From JAJECS01 sp965243625 (GTDB lineage Bacteria; Chloroflexota; UBA11872), in NCBI GenBank assembly GCA_965243625.1, contig CBDEVI010000002.1, positions 2,666,001-2,730,000 on the forward strand: a stretch of DNA of 64,000 nt, given 5' to 3'. A program made the translations under genes and the position numbers. This document shows positions 56,342-64,000 of this stretch, piece after piece; the first letter of the stretch is position 1, and each line of letters begins with the position of its first letter. The notes under the pieces are model-generated. The model saw nothing but the letters and a program-made list of their open reading frames with translations, was not told the DNA's origin and ran no database searches.

Positions 56342-56965
56342 TCATCCGAACATCGACAGCTGCTGCGTCTCCGGCTCCGCGGGCTCCGCCGCCGGCGCCG
56401 GGCCCTCCAGCAGCTTCGGAATCAGCGCAAAGTCGCCGCGCAGCACGTCGCGCAGCCGCAGTTGCCGCAGCGCCGCCGCCGGGTGATAGACCGGCAAAAA
56501 CGTGCGCCCGTCGCGGCGGCGCGGCACTCCGCGCGCCCGCGAGATCTGCGCGTCGGAGAAGTGCGCCTGCAGCGCGTGTCGGCCCAGCAGCACGATCACC
56601 TTGGGATCGATCAGCTCGATTTGCCGATCCAGGTAAGGCCGGCAGGCCTCCGCCTCGTCGGGCGCCGGGTCGCGGTTCTCGGGGGGGCGGCATTTGAGCA
56701 CGTTGGCGATGAAAACCTCGCGCCGCCGCAGGCCGATGCCCTCGATCAGCTCGTCCAGCAACTGCCCGGCGGCGCCCACGAAGGGCCGCCCCTGCTGGTC
56801 TTCGTGATACCCGGGGCCTTCGCCGATGAACATCACCGCCGCGTCGGGCGCGCCCTCGCCGGGGACGGCATTCGTGCGGCCCCGCGCCAGGCGGCAGCGC
56901 ATGCAGCCCTTCACGGCGTCGGCGAGCTCCGCCAGATCGCTGAAGGTGGGGAGGGCCTCCGCCAC
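56342..56965 (-). CDS. Family 4 uracil-DNA glycosylase with C-terminal clamp-binding motif
   Basis: 207 aa from GTG 56965, directly abutting dapA. Motif 1 is 'GEGPGYHEDQQGRPFVGAAG'. Four Cys (C21, C24, C92, C108) fit the 4Fe-4S cluster of family 4 UDGs. 'NVLKCRPPENRDP' and the late 'VYHPAAALR' supply the remaining active-site loops. It removes uracil from DNA. The last residues 'QQLSMFG' match the beta-clamp-binding consensus QL(S/D)(L/M)F, so the enzyme is probably tethered to the sliding clamp. An alternative call is family 5, but the motif 1 Glu-Gly-Pro-Gly fits family 4. Confidence 0.88.
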   Translation of the reverse strand: MAEALPTFSDLAELADAVKGCMRCRLARGRTNAVPGEGAPDAAVMFIGEGPGYHEDQQGRPFVGAAGQLLDELIEGIGLRRREVFIANVLKCRPPENRDPAPDEAEACRPYLDRQIELIDPKVIVLLGRHALQAHFSDAQISRARGVPRRRDGRTFLPVYHPAAALRQLRLRDVLRGDFALIPKLLEGPAPAAEPAEPETQQLSMFG

Positions 56966-57883
56966 CTAGACGGCCACAGGCGTTCGCGTGAGGTAGGCGT
57001 CCAGCGCGTAGGCGTCCATCACCGCTCGCAGGGTGGCCTTCATGTCGTCGGGCAGGTCGACCAGGGGCAGTCGCGGAACGCCGACGTCGAAGCCGCCCAA
57101 CCCGAGCGCGGCCTTCACGGACACCGGATTGGGCCAGCCGGCCGGGAACAGGATCTGCGAGATGGGCAGCAGGTGCAGGTGCCGGGTGCGCGCGCCGTCG
57201 AGGTCGCCCGCCACGAACGCGTCGATCATTGCCCGGATCTCGCCGCTCACCACGTGGCTCGCCACGCTCACCACGCCCACGCCGCCCAGCGCCATGATGA
57301 GATAGGTGTCCGCGTCGTTGCCGCTGTAGATGGCGAAGTCGTCCGGCGTCGAACGCGCAATGTGCCCAATCTGCTCGAAGTCCGCGCTCGCTTCCTTGAT
57401 GCCGATGATGTTGTCGATGGCGCTCAGGTCCGCCACCGTCGGCGCCTCGAGGTTGCACGAGGTGCGGCCCGGGACGTTGTAGAGGATGTTGGGCAGCGGC
57501 GTGGATGCCGCAATGGCCTCGAAGTGGCGGAACAGACCCGCCTGCGGCGGCTTGTTGTAGTAGGGCGTCACCTGGAGCAGCCCGTCGACGCCCACCTCCG
57601 CCGCCGCGCGCGACAGGTGGATGCTCTCGCTGGTGTTGTAGCCGCCCGTGCCCGCAATCACGCGCGCCCGCCCGTCGGCCGCGCTCAGGGCTTCTCGGTA
57701 GAGCGACATGCGCTCGGTTTCGGTCAGCACCGGCGACTCGCCGGTGGTGCCGGTGACCACGACGGCGTCGTTGCCCGCGTCGATCAGGCCGTCGACCATG
57801 CGACCGAAGGTGTCGTAGTCGACCGACCCGTCGTCGTGAAACGGCGTGACCACCGCAGTGATGAGCCGACCAAAGGTCAGCAT
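56966..57883 (-). CDS. dapA: 4-hydroxy-tetrahydrodipicolinate synthase
   Basis: 305 aa. All diagnostic residues are present: 'VTGTTGESPVLT' with the Thr-Thr pair at 46-47, 'VTPYYNKPPQAGLFRHF', Tyr135 and Arg140 in 'ILYNVPGRTSCN', and Schiff-base Lys163 in 'IIGIKEASADFEQ'. It condenses pyruvate with aspartate semialdehyde, the first committed step of lysine/diaminopimelate synthesis. The upstream genes asd and dapB supply the preceding and following steps, so the operon is functionally coherent. The uracil glycosylase gene follows with no gap. The family B repeat at 58049 lies between asd and dapA. Confidence 0.95.
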   Translation of the reverse strand: MLTFGRLITAVVTPFHDDGSVDYDTFGRMVDGLIDAGNDAVVVTGTTGESPVLTETERMSLYREALSAADGRARVIAGTGGYNTSESIHLSRAAAEVGVDGLLQVTPYYNKPPQAGLFRHFEAIAASTPLPNILYNVPGRTSCNLEAPTVADLSAIDNIIGIKEASADFEQIGHIARSTPDDFAIYSGNDADTYLIMALGGVGVVSVASHVVSGEIRAMIDAFVAGDLDGARTRHLHLLPISQILFPAGWPNPVSVKAALGLGGFDVGVPRLPLVDLPDDMKATLRAVMDAYALDAYLTRTPVAV

Positions 57884-58048
57884 GGCATTCCCCCCTGCGA
57901 GGCTGGTTCACGCCTCAGGCGCGGTGCGCTCACCACGCCCACGACCCCGCCCGGAATTGTACCCGCGACCACGGCGGCGTTCCGTGGCTAAGGGATCGAT
58001 CGGCTTGATCTGTCAGTCCCGCGAGCAGATGCCGCGGCGCAACCCTTC

Positions 58049-58091
58049 CGTCATTCCGGCGAAAGCCGGAATCCAGTCCGGTCGAACCGGG
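58049..58091. repeat. Family B palindrome
   Basis: TTCCGGCGAAAGCCGGAATC followed by CAGTCCGGTCGAACCGG, inserted in the 220-bp gap between asd and dapA. The rest of that gap shows no feature I can name. Confidence 0.68.
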
Positions 58092-58104
58092 ACCCGCGCC
58101 TGAG

Positions 58105-59145
58105 CTACGCCGGCTGCTTCTGCTTCAACCAGTGATTCGCGATCGCCGCTTCGGCAATCTGAATCGAGTTGGTCGCCGCGCCTTTGCGCAGGTTGTCCGA
58201 CACCACCCAGAAGACCAGGCCGTTCGGGTGCGACATGTCCTGGCGAATCCGGCCCACCCACGTCGTGTCGTTGCCCGCCGCGTCCGACGGCATGGGGTAT
58301 TGGTCGCCCGCCAGATCGTCGACCACCTGCACGCCCGGCACGTCCTCCAGCATCGCGCGCGCCTCGTCGGCGTCGAACGGCTCGCTGAACTCCGCGTGCA
58401 CGGCCGCCGCGTGGGCCCGAAACACCGGCACCCGCACGCAGGTGGCCGAAACGGCCAGATCGGGAATGTGCATGATCTTGCGCGACTCCGCCCAGACCTT
58501 CCACTCCTCCTTGGAGTAGCCGTCGTCGCGCGGAGAGTCGATGGACGGAATCAGGTTGGAGGCGATCACGTGCGGGAAGACGTCCGGGTCGACCTGGGGC
58601 GTCTCGCCGCGGGCCTGCGCGGCCGTCTGTTCGGCCAGCTCTTCCATGGCCCGACCGCCGGCGCCGGAGACTGACTGGTAGGTGTCGGCGATGATGCGCC
58701 GCAGCGGGTTCACCGCGTGCAGCGGCGCCAGCACCTGCACGATCGGCGTCGTCGAGCAGTTGGGAATGGCCACGATGCCCTTGTGCCAGGCAATGTCCTC
58801 CGCGTTGACCTCGGGCACCACCAGCGGCACGTCGTCGTCATAGCGAAACGCCGAGCTGTCGTCGATGGCCAGCGCCCCGGACTGCGCCACGCGCGGGGCC
58901 TCGGCGCGGCTGATGTCGCCCGACGCCGAGATGAGCACGAAGTCGAGCCCCTCGTACACCGCGTCTTCCAGCGCCTCGACCGTGTGAGGCTTGCCGTTGA
59001 ACTCGATTTGCTTCCCGCGGCTGCGCGGGCTGGCCCAAAGCCGCAGCTCGCGCACCGGAAAGCGGCGCTCCTCCATCACCTGCAAGAACTCGCGGCCCAC
59101 GGCGCCCGTGGCGCCGATCACTCCCACCGCATATCCGGCTGACAT
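58105..59145 (-). CDS. asd: Aspartate-semialdehyde dehydrogenase
   Basis: 346 aa. NADP-binding start 'VGVIGATGAVGREFLQVMEE', the catalytic Cys130 in 'VAIPNCSTTPIVQVL', then 'TYQSVSGAGGRAMEEL' and 'CVRVPVFRAHAAAVHAEF' with the active-site His. 'RIRQDMSHPNGLVFWVVSDN' and 'LRKGAATNSIQIAE' close the sequence as in bacterial Asd. It reduces aspartyl phosphate to the semialdehyde that feeds lysine, threonine and methionine synthesis. Its ATG overlaps the dapB stop by one base (TAATG), so the two are coupled. Confidence 0.95.
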   Translation of the reverse strand: MSAGYAVGVIGATGAVGREFLQVMEERRFPVRELRLWASPRSRGKQIEFNGKPHTVEALEDAVYEGLDFVLISASGDISRAEAPRVAQSGALAIDDSSAFRYDDDVPLVVPEVNAEDIAWHKGIVAIPNCSTTPIVQVLAPLHAVNPLRRIIADTYQSVSGAGGRAMEELAEQTAAQARGETPQVDPDVFPHVIASNLIPSIDSPRDDGYSKEEWKVWAESRKIMHIPDLAVSATCVRVPVFRAHAAAVHAEFSEPFDADEARAMLEDVPGVQVVDDLAGDQYPMPSDAAGNDTTWVGRIRQDMSHPNGLVFWVVSDNLRKGAATNSIQIAEAAIANHWLKQKQPA

Positions 59146-59927
59146 TAGGCTTCTCCCTCGGAGCGTGCGAGCAAGTGCTCCAGGCCGATCACCAGGCCGC
59201 TTAACCCGCGCACCTGTCGAACGGCCAGCAAAACGCCGGGCATGAACGATTCCCGGCTCGTCGAGTCGTGGCGGATCGTGAGCGTTTGCCCCTCCCCGCC
59301 GAAGATCACTTCTTGATGCGCCACCAGGCCCGGCAGCCGCACGCTGTGCACCCGCACGCCGTCGCGCACGCCCCCGCGCACGCCCTCGAGCGTGAACGCC
59401 TCCGTGTCGGCGTCCCGGGCGGGCCGTCCGTCGCGGGCGCGCACGATCAGCTCCGCCGTGCGGGCCGCCGTTCCCGAGGGCGCGTCGCGCTTGCGGTCGT
59501 GGTGCAGCTCGATCACCTCGACGCTGTCGAGGTGCGGGGCCGCCATCGCGGCCATCTGCATCATCAGCACGGCCCCGATGGCGAAGTTCGGCGCAATGAA
59601 CGCTCCCACGCCCGTGGCGTCCGCGCGTTGGCGGATGGCTTCAACCTGTTCGTCCGACATCCCAGTCGTGCCGATCACCGGTGACACGCCCGCGTCTAGC
59701 GCCTCCAGCGCATGGTCCGCCGCGGCGTCCGCCACCGAGAAATCCACCACGACCTCGGGCGAGGCCGCCTGCACGGCCGCCCCGAACTCCGTGAAGAACG
59801 GGGCGCTCCCGGGTGACGGCACCCGGTTGATGCGGGCGACAAGCTCCAGGTCGTCGGCGCCCTCCACGGCCGCCACGACCGCTTGGCCCATTTGGCCGCT
59901 CGAACCAAGCACGGCTACTCGGAGCAT
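59145..59927 (-). CDS. dapB: 4-hydroxy-tetrahydrodipicolinate reductase
   Basis: 260 aa, within the usual 240-275 range. Dinucleotide loop 'VAVLGSSGQMGQAVV', 'VDFSVADAA', 'VIGTTGMSDEQ', 'APNFAIGAVLMMQ' and the substrate-binding 'IELHHDRKRDAPSGTA' with H142/H143 and K146. It reduces the DapA product with NAD(P)H. It is the first gene of dapB-asd and lies 9 bp after the pnp stop, so read-through from rpsO-pnp is likely. Confidence 0.95.
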   Translation of the reverse strand: MLRVAVLGSSGQMGQAVVAAVEGADDLELVARINRVPSPGSAPFFTEFGAAVQAASPEVVVDFSVADAAADHALEALDAGVSPVIGTTGMSDEQVEAIRQRADATGVGAFIAPNFAIGAVLMMQMAAMAAPHLDSVEVIELHHDRKRDAPSGTAARTAELIVRARDGRPARDADTEAFTLEGVRGGVRDGVRVHSVRLPGLVAHQEVIFGGEGQTLTIRHDSTSRESFMPGVLLAVRQVRGLSGLVIGLEHLLARSEGEA

Positions 59928-59936
59928 GGTTCCGCC

Positions 59937-62162
59937 CTAGTCGAACCTGCGACCGCCGCGCGGTGGGCGCCCGCGACGACCGCCGCCGCCGCGCCCTCCC
60001 GGCCCGTTGCGGCGACCGCCGCCACGGGGACCGTCGCGCCCCGGCCGCGGCGGAGCCGTGGCCAGGGTCTCGGCGGGTGTCAGGTCTTGCAGCACGGCGC
60101 GCCGCGACAGGTTGATGCGGCCCAGGTGATCGACCTCCACCACCATCACCATGATGTCGTCGCCTTCGGCCACGACGTCATTGACGGAGCCCACCGGCTC
60201 TTCGGCCAGCTCATTGATGGGCACGAGGCCTTCCTTGCCGGGCACGATCTCGACGAACGCGCCGAAGTTCATGATACGCGTCACTTTGCCCAGAACCGTG
60301 CGGCCAATCTCGACCTCGCCCGTCAGGTCTTTGATCATCTGGACGGCGCGGTCGGTGCCCTCGCGGGTGGCCCCGCCGACGGTCACCGTGCCGTCTTCCT
60401 CGATGTCGATGCTGGCGCCCGTCTCGGCCTCGAGGCGGCGGATCATCTTGCCGCCCGGCCCGATCACCGCGCCGATGCTGTCCGGCGAGATCGAGACCTG
60501 CGTGATCTTGGGCGCGAACTCGCCCACGTCGTCGCGCGGTTCGGCAATGCTCACCCGCATCACGTCCAGGATTTGCAGCCGGGCCTCGCGGGCACGCTGC
60601 ACCGCCGCCTCGATCATCTCGGGCGTCAGGCGCTTGATCTTGATGTCGACCTGGACGGCGGTCACGCCCTCGGCCGTGCCCGCCACCTTGAAGTCCATGT
60701 CGCCGAAATGGTCCTCGGCGCCCTGGATGTCGGTGAGGGCCACGAACTTGCCGTCGTCCCCGGCGATCAGGCCGATGGAGATTCCGGCGACCGGGGCCTT
60801 GAGCGGCACCCCGGCGTCCATCAGGCTCAGCGTGCTGCCGCAGGTCGACGCCATCGACGTCGAGCCGTTGGACGACAGCACTTCCGACACCACGCGGATC
60901 GTGTAGGGAAAGTCCTTGAGGTCCGGCAGCACCGGCGCGATTGCCCTCTCGGCGAGTGCGCCGTGGCCCACCTCGCGGCGCTTCGGCGACCCCAACCGGC
61001 CGGTTTCGCCGCTGGCATAGGGCGGCATGTTGTAGTGGTGGATGTAGCGCTTGGGCTGCACCATGGCTTCCAGGTCGCTCAGCCCGATGCGTTGCACGTC
61101 CCGCGGGGTACCGAGCGTGGTCACTGCCAGCACCTGGGTCTCGCCGCGCTGGAACAGGCCGGTGCCGTGGATGCGCGGCAGCACACCCACCCGCGCCGAG
61201 AGCTTGCGCAGCGAGGATTCATCGCGCCCGTCCGGGCGAATCCCCTCATTGAGGATTAGCGCGCGCACGGCCTCCGCCTCCACGTCGTGCAAGGCATCGT
61301 CGAGCCTCGCGGGATCGTGGTCGTCCCCAAGCTCCGCCTCGGCGTCCGCGGTGATCGCCGCGAACAGCGCCTTGCGCTCCGCGCGATCCGTCACCCGCGC
61401 CGCGTCCTGAATCCTGGACCCGTAGCGCTCGCGGACCGCGTCGACCAGCTCGTCGGCGGGCTTGATGATGTCCACCTCACGCGCCGGCTTGCCGGCCAGC
61501 TCCTTCAGTTGCCGCTGGATGTCGATCAGGCCCTGGATCTGCTCTTGCCCCCAGTTGATCGCGCGCACGACCGTGTCGTCGGGCACGACCTGGGCGCCGG
61601 CCTCGAGCATCACCACGCCCTCACGCGTGCCGGCCACGACCAAGTCGAGCGTTGGCTCTCCGCCCTCGGGGTCGGTGGGCGCATTGGCCACGAACTCGTC
61701 GCCGTCCAGACCCACCCGCAGGGCGCCCACGGGGCCCTCGAAGGGGAGCCCGGTCAGCATCAACGCGGCCGAGGCGGCCACGATGCCCATCACGTCGGGC
61801 TCGTTCTCCCCGTCGTGAGTCAGCAGTGTCAGGACGATCTGCGTGTCATTGCGCATGCCGTCGGGGAAGAGCGGCCGGATGCAGCGGTCGGCCAGCCGAC
61901 CGGCCAGGATGCCCGACAGCGGCGGACGGCCTTCGCGGCGCAGCACGCTGCCCGGAATGCGGCCGATCGAATAGGCCCGCTCCTCGAACTCGACTTGGAG
62001 CGGAAAGAAATCCAGCCCCTGGCGCGGGCTGGACGCGACCACCGTGGCCAGCAGGGTCGTGTCGCCGTAGCGCGCCACGACCGCGCCGTCCGCCTGACCG
62101 GCCAACTCGCCGGTCTCCAGGCTGAAGGTTCGCCCTCCCAGCTCGGTTTCAACTCTGTGCAT
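59937..62162 (-). CDS. pnp: Polynucleotide phosphorylase
   Basis: 741 aa from ATG 62162 with GGGAGA upstream; an earlier in-frame start is rejected. It has two RNase PH-like domains ('ETGELAGQADGAVVARYGDT', then 'RPDGRDESSLRKLSARVG', 'GTGLFQRGETQVLAVTTLGT', 'GDMDFKVAGTAEGVTAVQVD'), a KH domain ('IGAVIGPGGKMIRRLEAETG') and an S1 domain ('GKVTRIMNFGAFVEIVPGKE'). The tail after about 705 is an Arg/Gly-rich, disordered stretch, probably for RNA binding. It degrades RNA 3'-5' using phosphate. A 220-base leader after rpsO may carry the autoregulatory stem known from other bacteria. Confidence 0.96.
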   Translation of the reverse strand: MHRVETELGGRTFSLETGELAGQADGAVVARYGDTTLLATVVASSPRQGLDFFPLQVEFEERAYSIGRIPGSVLRREGRPPLSGILAGRLADRCIRPLFPDGMRNDTQIVLTLLTHDGENEPDVMGIVAASAALMLTGLPFEGPVGALRVGLDGDEFVANAPTDPEGGEPTLDLVVAGTREGVVMLEAGAQVVPDDTVVRAINWGQEQIQGLIDIQRQLKELAGKPAREVDIIKPADELVDAVRERYGSRIQDAARVTDRAERKALFAAITADAEAELGDDHDPARLDDALHDVEAEAVRALILNEGIRPDGRDESSLRKLSARVGVLPRIHGTGLFQRGETQVLAVTTLGTPRDVQRIGLSDLEAMVQPKRYIHHYNMPPYASGETGRLGSPKRREVGHGALAERAIAPVLPDLKDFPYTIRVVSEVLSSNGSTSMASTCGSTLSLMDAGVPLKAPVAGISIGLIAGDDGKFVALTDIQGAEDHFGDMDFKVAGTAEGVTAVQVDIKIKRLTPEMIEAAVQRAREARLQILDVMRVSIAEPRDDVGEFAPKITQVSISPDSIGAVIGPGGKMIRRLEAETGASIDIEEDGTVTVGGATREGTDRAVQMIKDLTGEVEIGRTVLGKVTRIMNFGAFVEIVPGKEGLVPINELAEEPVGSVNDVVAEGDDIMVMVVEVDHLGRINLSRRAVLQDLTPAETLATAPPRPGRDGPRGGGRRNGPGGRGGGGRRGRPPRGGRRFD

Positions 62163-62385
62163 ATCGCACGTCTCCCGGGCGGGCCGGCGGAACAAGCGAA
62201 GAAAGGAGGGGGCAACCGGAGTTGCCGGCTCGTTTCTTAGCTCGTCCGCGAAATTCGACCCGCCGAACTATGCCGAAGCGAAGTACATGAGGCCCGTCGG
62301 TGCAGCTTCGGCGATGAACCGGGGGCCAAGGACCATGAGAAGGGGGTTTCCGACGCGGTGTGCCGTGGGCAACCAGAGCCGCCGA

Positions 62386-62658
62386 CTATTGGCGCACTCG
62401 CAAACCAAGGGTGGTGATCACCTCGCGATAGGTTTCGGGCTGTGTGCGCCGCAGGTATTTCAGCAAGCGGCCTCGCCGCCCCACCATGCGCAGCAGCCCA
62501 TAGCGGGTGTGCTTGTCGCCGCGGTGCTGCTTCAAGTGCTCGGTCAGCTCCTCGATCCGCGCGCTCAGCAGGGCAATCTGCACGGGCGCCGAGCCCGTGT
62601 CGTCGCTGTGCAGACGCAGCGCGGCGACCTGCTCGCGTTTGGGCGAAACGAAACCCAC
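62386..62658 (-). CDS. rpsO: 30S ribosomal protein S15
   Basis: 90 aa from GTG 62658 with GGAG five bases upstream; a longer frame is non-conserved. S15 signatures: 'DTGSAPVQIALLSARIEELT', 'HLKQHRGDKHTRYGLLRMVG' and 'RRGRLLKYLRRTQPETYREV'. It binds the 16S central domain early in 30S assembly. It stands immediately upstream of pnp, the near-universal rpsO-pnp arrangement. Confidence 0.96.
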   Translation of the reverse strand: MGFVSPKREQVAALRLHSDDTGSAPVQIALLSARIEELTEHLKQHRGDKHTRYGLLRMVGRRGRLLKYLRRTQPETYREVITTLGLRVRQ

Positions 62659-62757
62659 GGTGGCTCCAGAAGGATTACGGGCGCTCAACGCTGGCGCTCG
62701 TATCGAGGATCGGAGCGGAACTGATCCGCTCATAACTCGTCCGAGTGTACCGCACCG

Positions 62758-64000
62758 TCAGCGCCCGGTGAGCACCGACGGCGCCAGGCCGCGGCGGCGC
62801 AGCCGATAGATCGTGCGGCCCACGTGATCGGCGATGTAGAGGTCACCGTGGGGGCCCACCACCACGTCCGTGGGCCGCGTCAGCGAGCTGACGAACGGCC
62901 GCACCTGCGCCGTGTACGTGTCGCCCTGTCGCCGGAGCCGCGCGCGCAGGATGTTGTGCGCGAACGAGCTGCGCCCCCCCGCCGGTCCCCACATGGCGAT
63001 CAACACGTTCCCATCGAACTCGCCCGCCTGCGGCCCGGTGAAGAAGGTCAAGCCCGCGGCCGCGCCGTGGGCCGCCAGATTCGCCACCGGTCCGCGGGTC
63101 CCTGAGTCCGGCGGCGGCGTGCCCCAGAACCGCGCGTGCCCATAGTCCTCGCCTTCGATCACGTGGTTGAGCTCGTCGGGCGGGTCGTCGTTGCGCCGCA
63201 CCCGGGTGTCGGGACCGTTGTCGGTGCAAAACAGCTCCCCGTCCGGGCTGAACGCCAGGCCAAACGGGTTCCGCAGTCCGGTGGCGAACTTCTCGAGCCC
63301 CGTCCCATCCAACCGCGACCGCAAGATCGAGGCCGACAGCGGACGCTCGCGGATCTCGCCCGAATTCGTCGTGCTCCCCAGCGTCATGTACAGCAGTCCG
63401 TCCGGCCCGATGGCGATGCCGTTGTTGCGATGGAAGGGCACCTTCGTGTCCAGTTCCAGGCCGGTGACCACGTCCGCCGACTCGTCGGCGGCCCCTGAGC
63501 CGGAAGCGTCCCGCAGCCGAACGATCTTCTCCTCGACGGAGACGTAGACGTGATCGTCCACGAACGCCAGGCCCCGTGGATCCTTGACGCCGTCACCCGA
63601 GGCAAAGGTGCGGATCGCATCGGCCCGCCCATTGCCGGTTGAGTCGCGCATGGTCACGATATGGTCATTCGAGAATGCGACGAAGAGCCGGCCGTCCGGC
63701 GCGAAGCGAAGCACCGCCGGGAAGCCGAAGCGCCGCGTGTTGGCGAATTCTGAAAGCTCGAAGCCCGGCGGGGCGATGGGCGGACCACTCTGAATCAGGC
63801 CCGCGGGCCGCTCGGTGCGCTCCAGACGCATGCGCCGTCCCGGTGCGAGTGGGGGTCTGGCGTCGAAGCTCTGCACCAGCGTCCAGGTGTAGTTCGTGTA
63901 GGCCGTGTCGCGCGCGACATCGCCCACCAGCGCAAGACTCGCGGCGCCGGGCGTCTGCGGGTGAACCTCCATCACGCCGGCCTCGAAATACTGCCGCACG
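62758..64000 (-). CDS. Exported glucose/sorbosone-dehydrogenase-like beta-propeller with LGFP-like module, N-terminus outside window
   Basis: At least 413 C-terminal residues; the frame is open to the right edge. The visible N-terminal part is the end of an LGFP-like module ('RQYFEAGVMEVHP', then 'LALVGDVARDTAY'). The rest is a six-bladed propeller of the PQQ sugar/sorbosone dehydrogenase family: 'FPAVLRFAPDGRLFVAFSND', 'DPRGLAFVDDHVYVSVEEKI', 'NNGIAIGPDGLLYMTLGS', 'GLRNPFGLAFSPDGELFCTD' and 'DVVVGPHGDLYIADHVGRTI'. Members oxidise sugars or simply bind ligands; PQQ dependence is not shown. It is upstream of rpsO on the same strand. Confidence 0.82.
   Translation of the reverse strand, partial: VRQYFEAGVMEVHPQTPGAASLALVGDVARDTAYTNYTWTLVQSFDARPPLAPGRRMRLERTERPAGLIQSGPPIAPPGFELSEFANTRRFGFPAVLRFAPDGRLFVAFSNDHIVTMRDSTGNGRADAIRTFASGDGVKDPRGLAFVDDHVYVSVEEKIVRLRDASGSGAADESADVVTGLELDTKVPFHRNNGIAIGPDGLLYMTLGSTTNSGEIRERPLSASILRSRLDGTGLEKFATGLRNPFGLAFSPDGELFCTDNGPDTRVRRNDDPPDELNHVIEGEDYGHARFWGTPPPDSGTRGPVANLAAHGAAAGLTFFTGPQAGEFDGNVLIAMWGPAGGRSSFAHNILRARLRRQGDTYTAQVRPFVSSLTRPTDVVVGPHGDLYIADHVGRTIYRLRRRGLAPSVLTGR

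Overview
The window is GC-rich bacterial chromosome of Chloroflexota type. That placement is an inference from three things: the family mix (paired Ldh_2 dehydrogenases, exported proteins with an LGFP-like module and Gmad2 domains), a LeuRS reading SVGH at its HIGH motif, and the dense interspersed palindromes. An uncultured, SAR202-like lineage would fit, but I cannot confirm it without a 16S search. There is one 16S rRNA gene (minus strand, 26200-27720) with no 23S or 5S beside it; rnpB follows it directly.

Layout. 1-7444: the end of a TPP enzyme, then three tandem exported paralogues, each with its own near-identical promoter. 7489-9155: amino-acid binding lipoprotein, a MoaD-like protein, a cupin and tRNA-Glu. 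9611-12503: a translationally coupled AlkD-like / nucleoside hydrolase / nucleotidyltransferase operon. 12514-25488: small-molecule metabolism (aminotransferase, two Ldh_2 dehydrogenases, Fe-alcohol dehydrogenase, a frameshifted opine dehydrogenase, a 2-hydroxyacid dehydrogenase), a RelE-UvrD fusion, an LRR protein, two VanZ-like proteins and initiator tRNA. 25668-30228: rnpB, 16S, then a SAM-I riboswitch ahead of a threonine-synthase-like enzyme and a sulfur-carrier-like protein. 30633-36635: an exported Gmad2 protein, two toxin-antitoxin cassettes and leuS. 36939-46562: a two-component system with an exported partner, an MFS exporter, a Gfo/Idh/MocA oxidoreductase, an orphan antitoxin and two DHDPS-superfamily aldolases. 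46843-62658: a conserved core block on the minus strand (rpsO, pnp, dapB, asd, dapA, udg, rnj, ftsK), interrupted between rnj and ftsK by two exported GH99-like paralogues. 62758-64000: a partial exported sugar-dehydrogenase-like protein.

The most unusual signal is a set of gene 3'-end echoes. Short displaced copies of the last codons and stop codon of leuS (two copies), rnj (one) and a DHDPS-family gene (one) lie downstream of the intact genes, in the same orientation. Between each echo and the next copy sits accessory cargo: toxin-antitoxin genes in three cases and secreted GH99-like proteins in one. The leuS echoes differ from the native gene almost only at synonymous sites. This suggests repeated insertion of cargo at protein-gene 3' ends, each time supplying or displacing a functional 3' end. 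No integrase is visible.

Other main observations: an S-box controlled ThrC-like plus sulfur-carrier pair that may make homocysteine; an LGFP-like 'QYFE' module recurring in seven exported proteins of otherwise unrelated architecture; degenerate peptidase-like domains in the 5' trio; and at least six families of intergenic palindromes filling most non-coding gaps.
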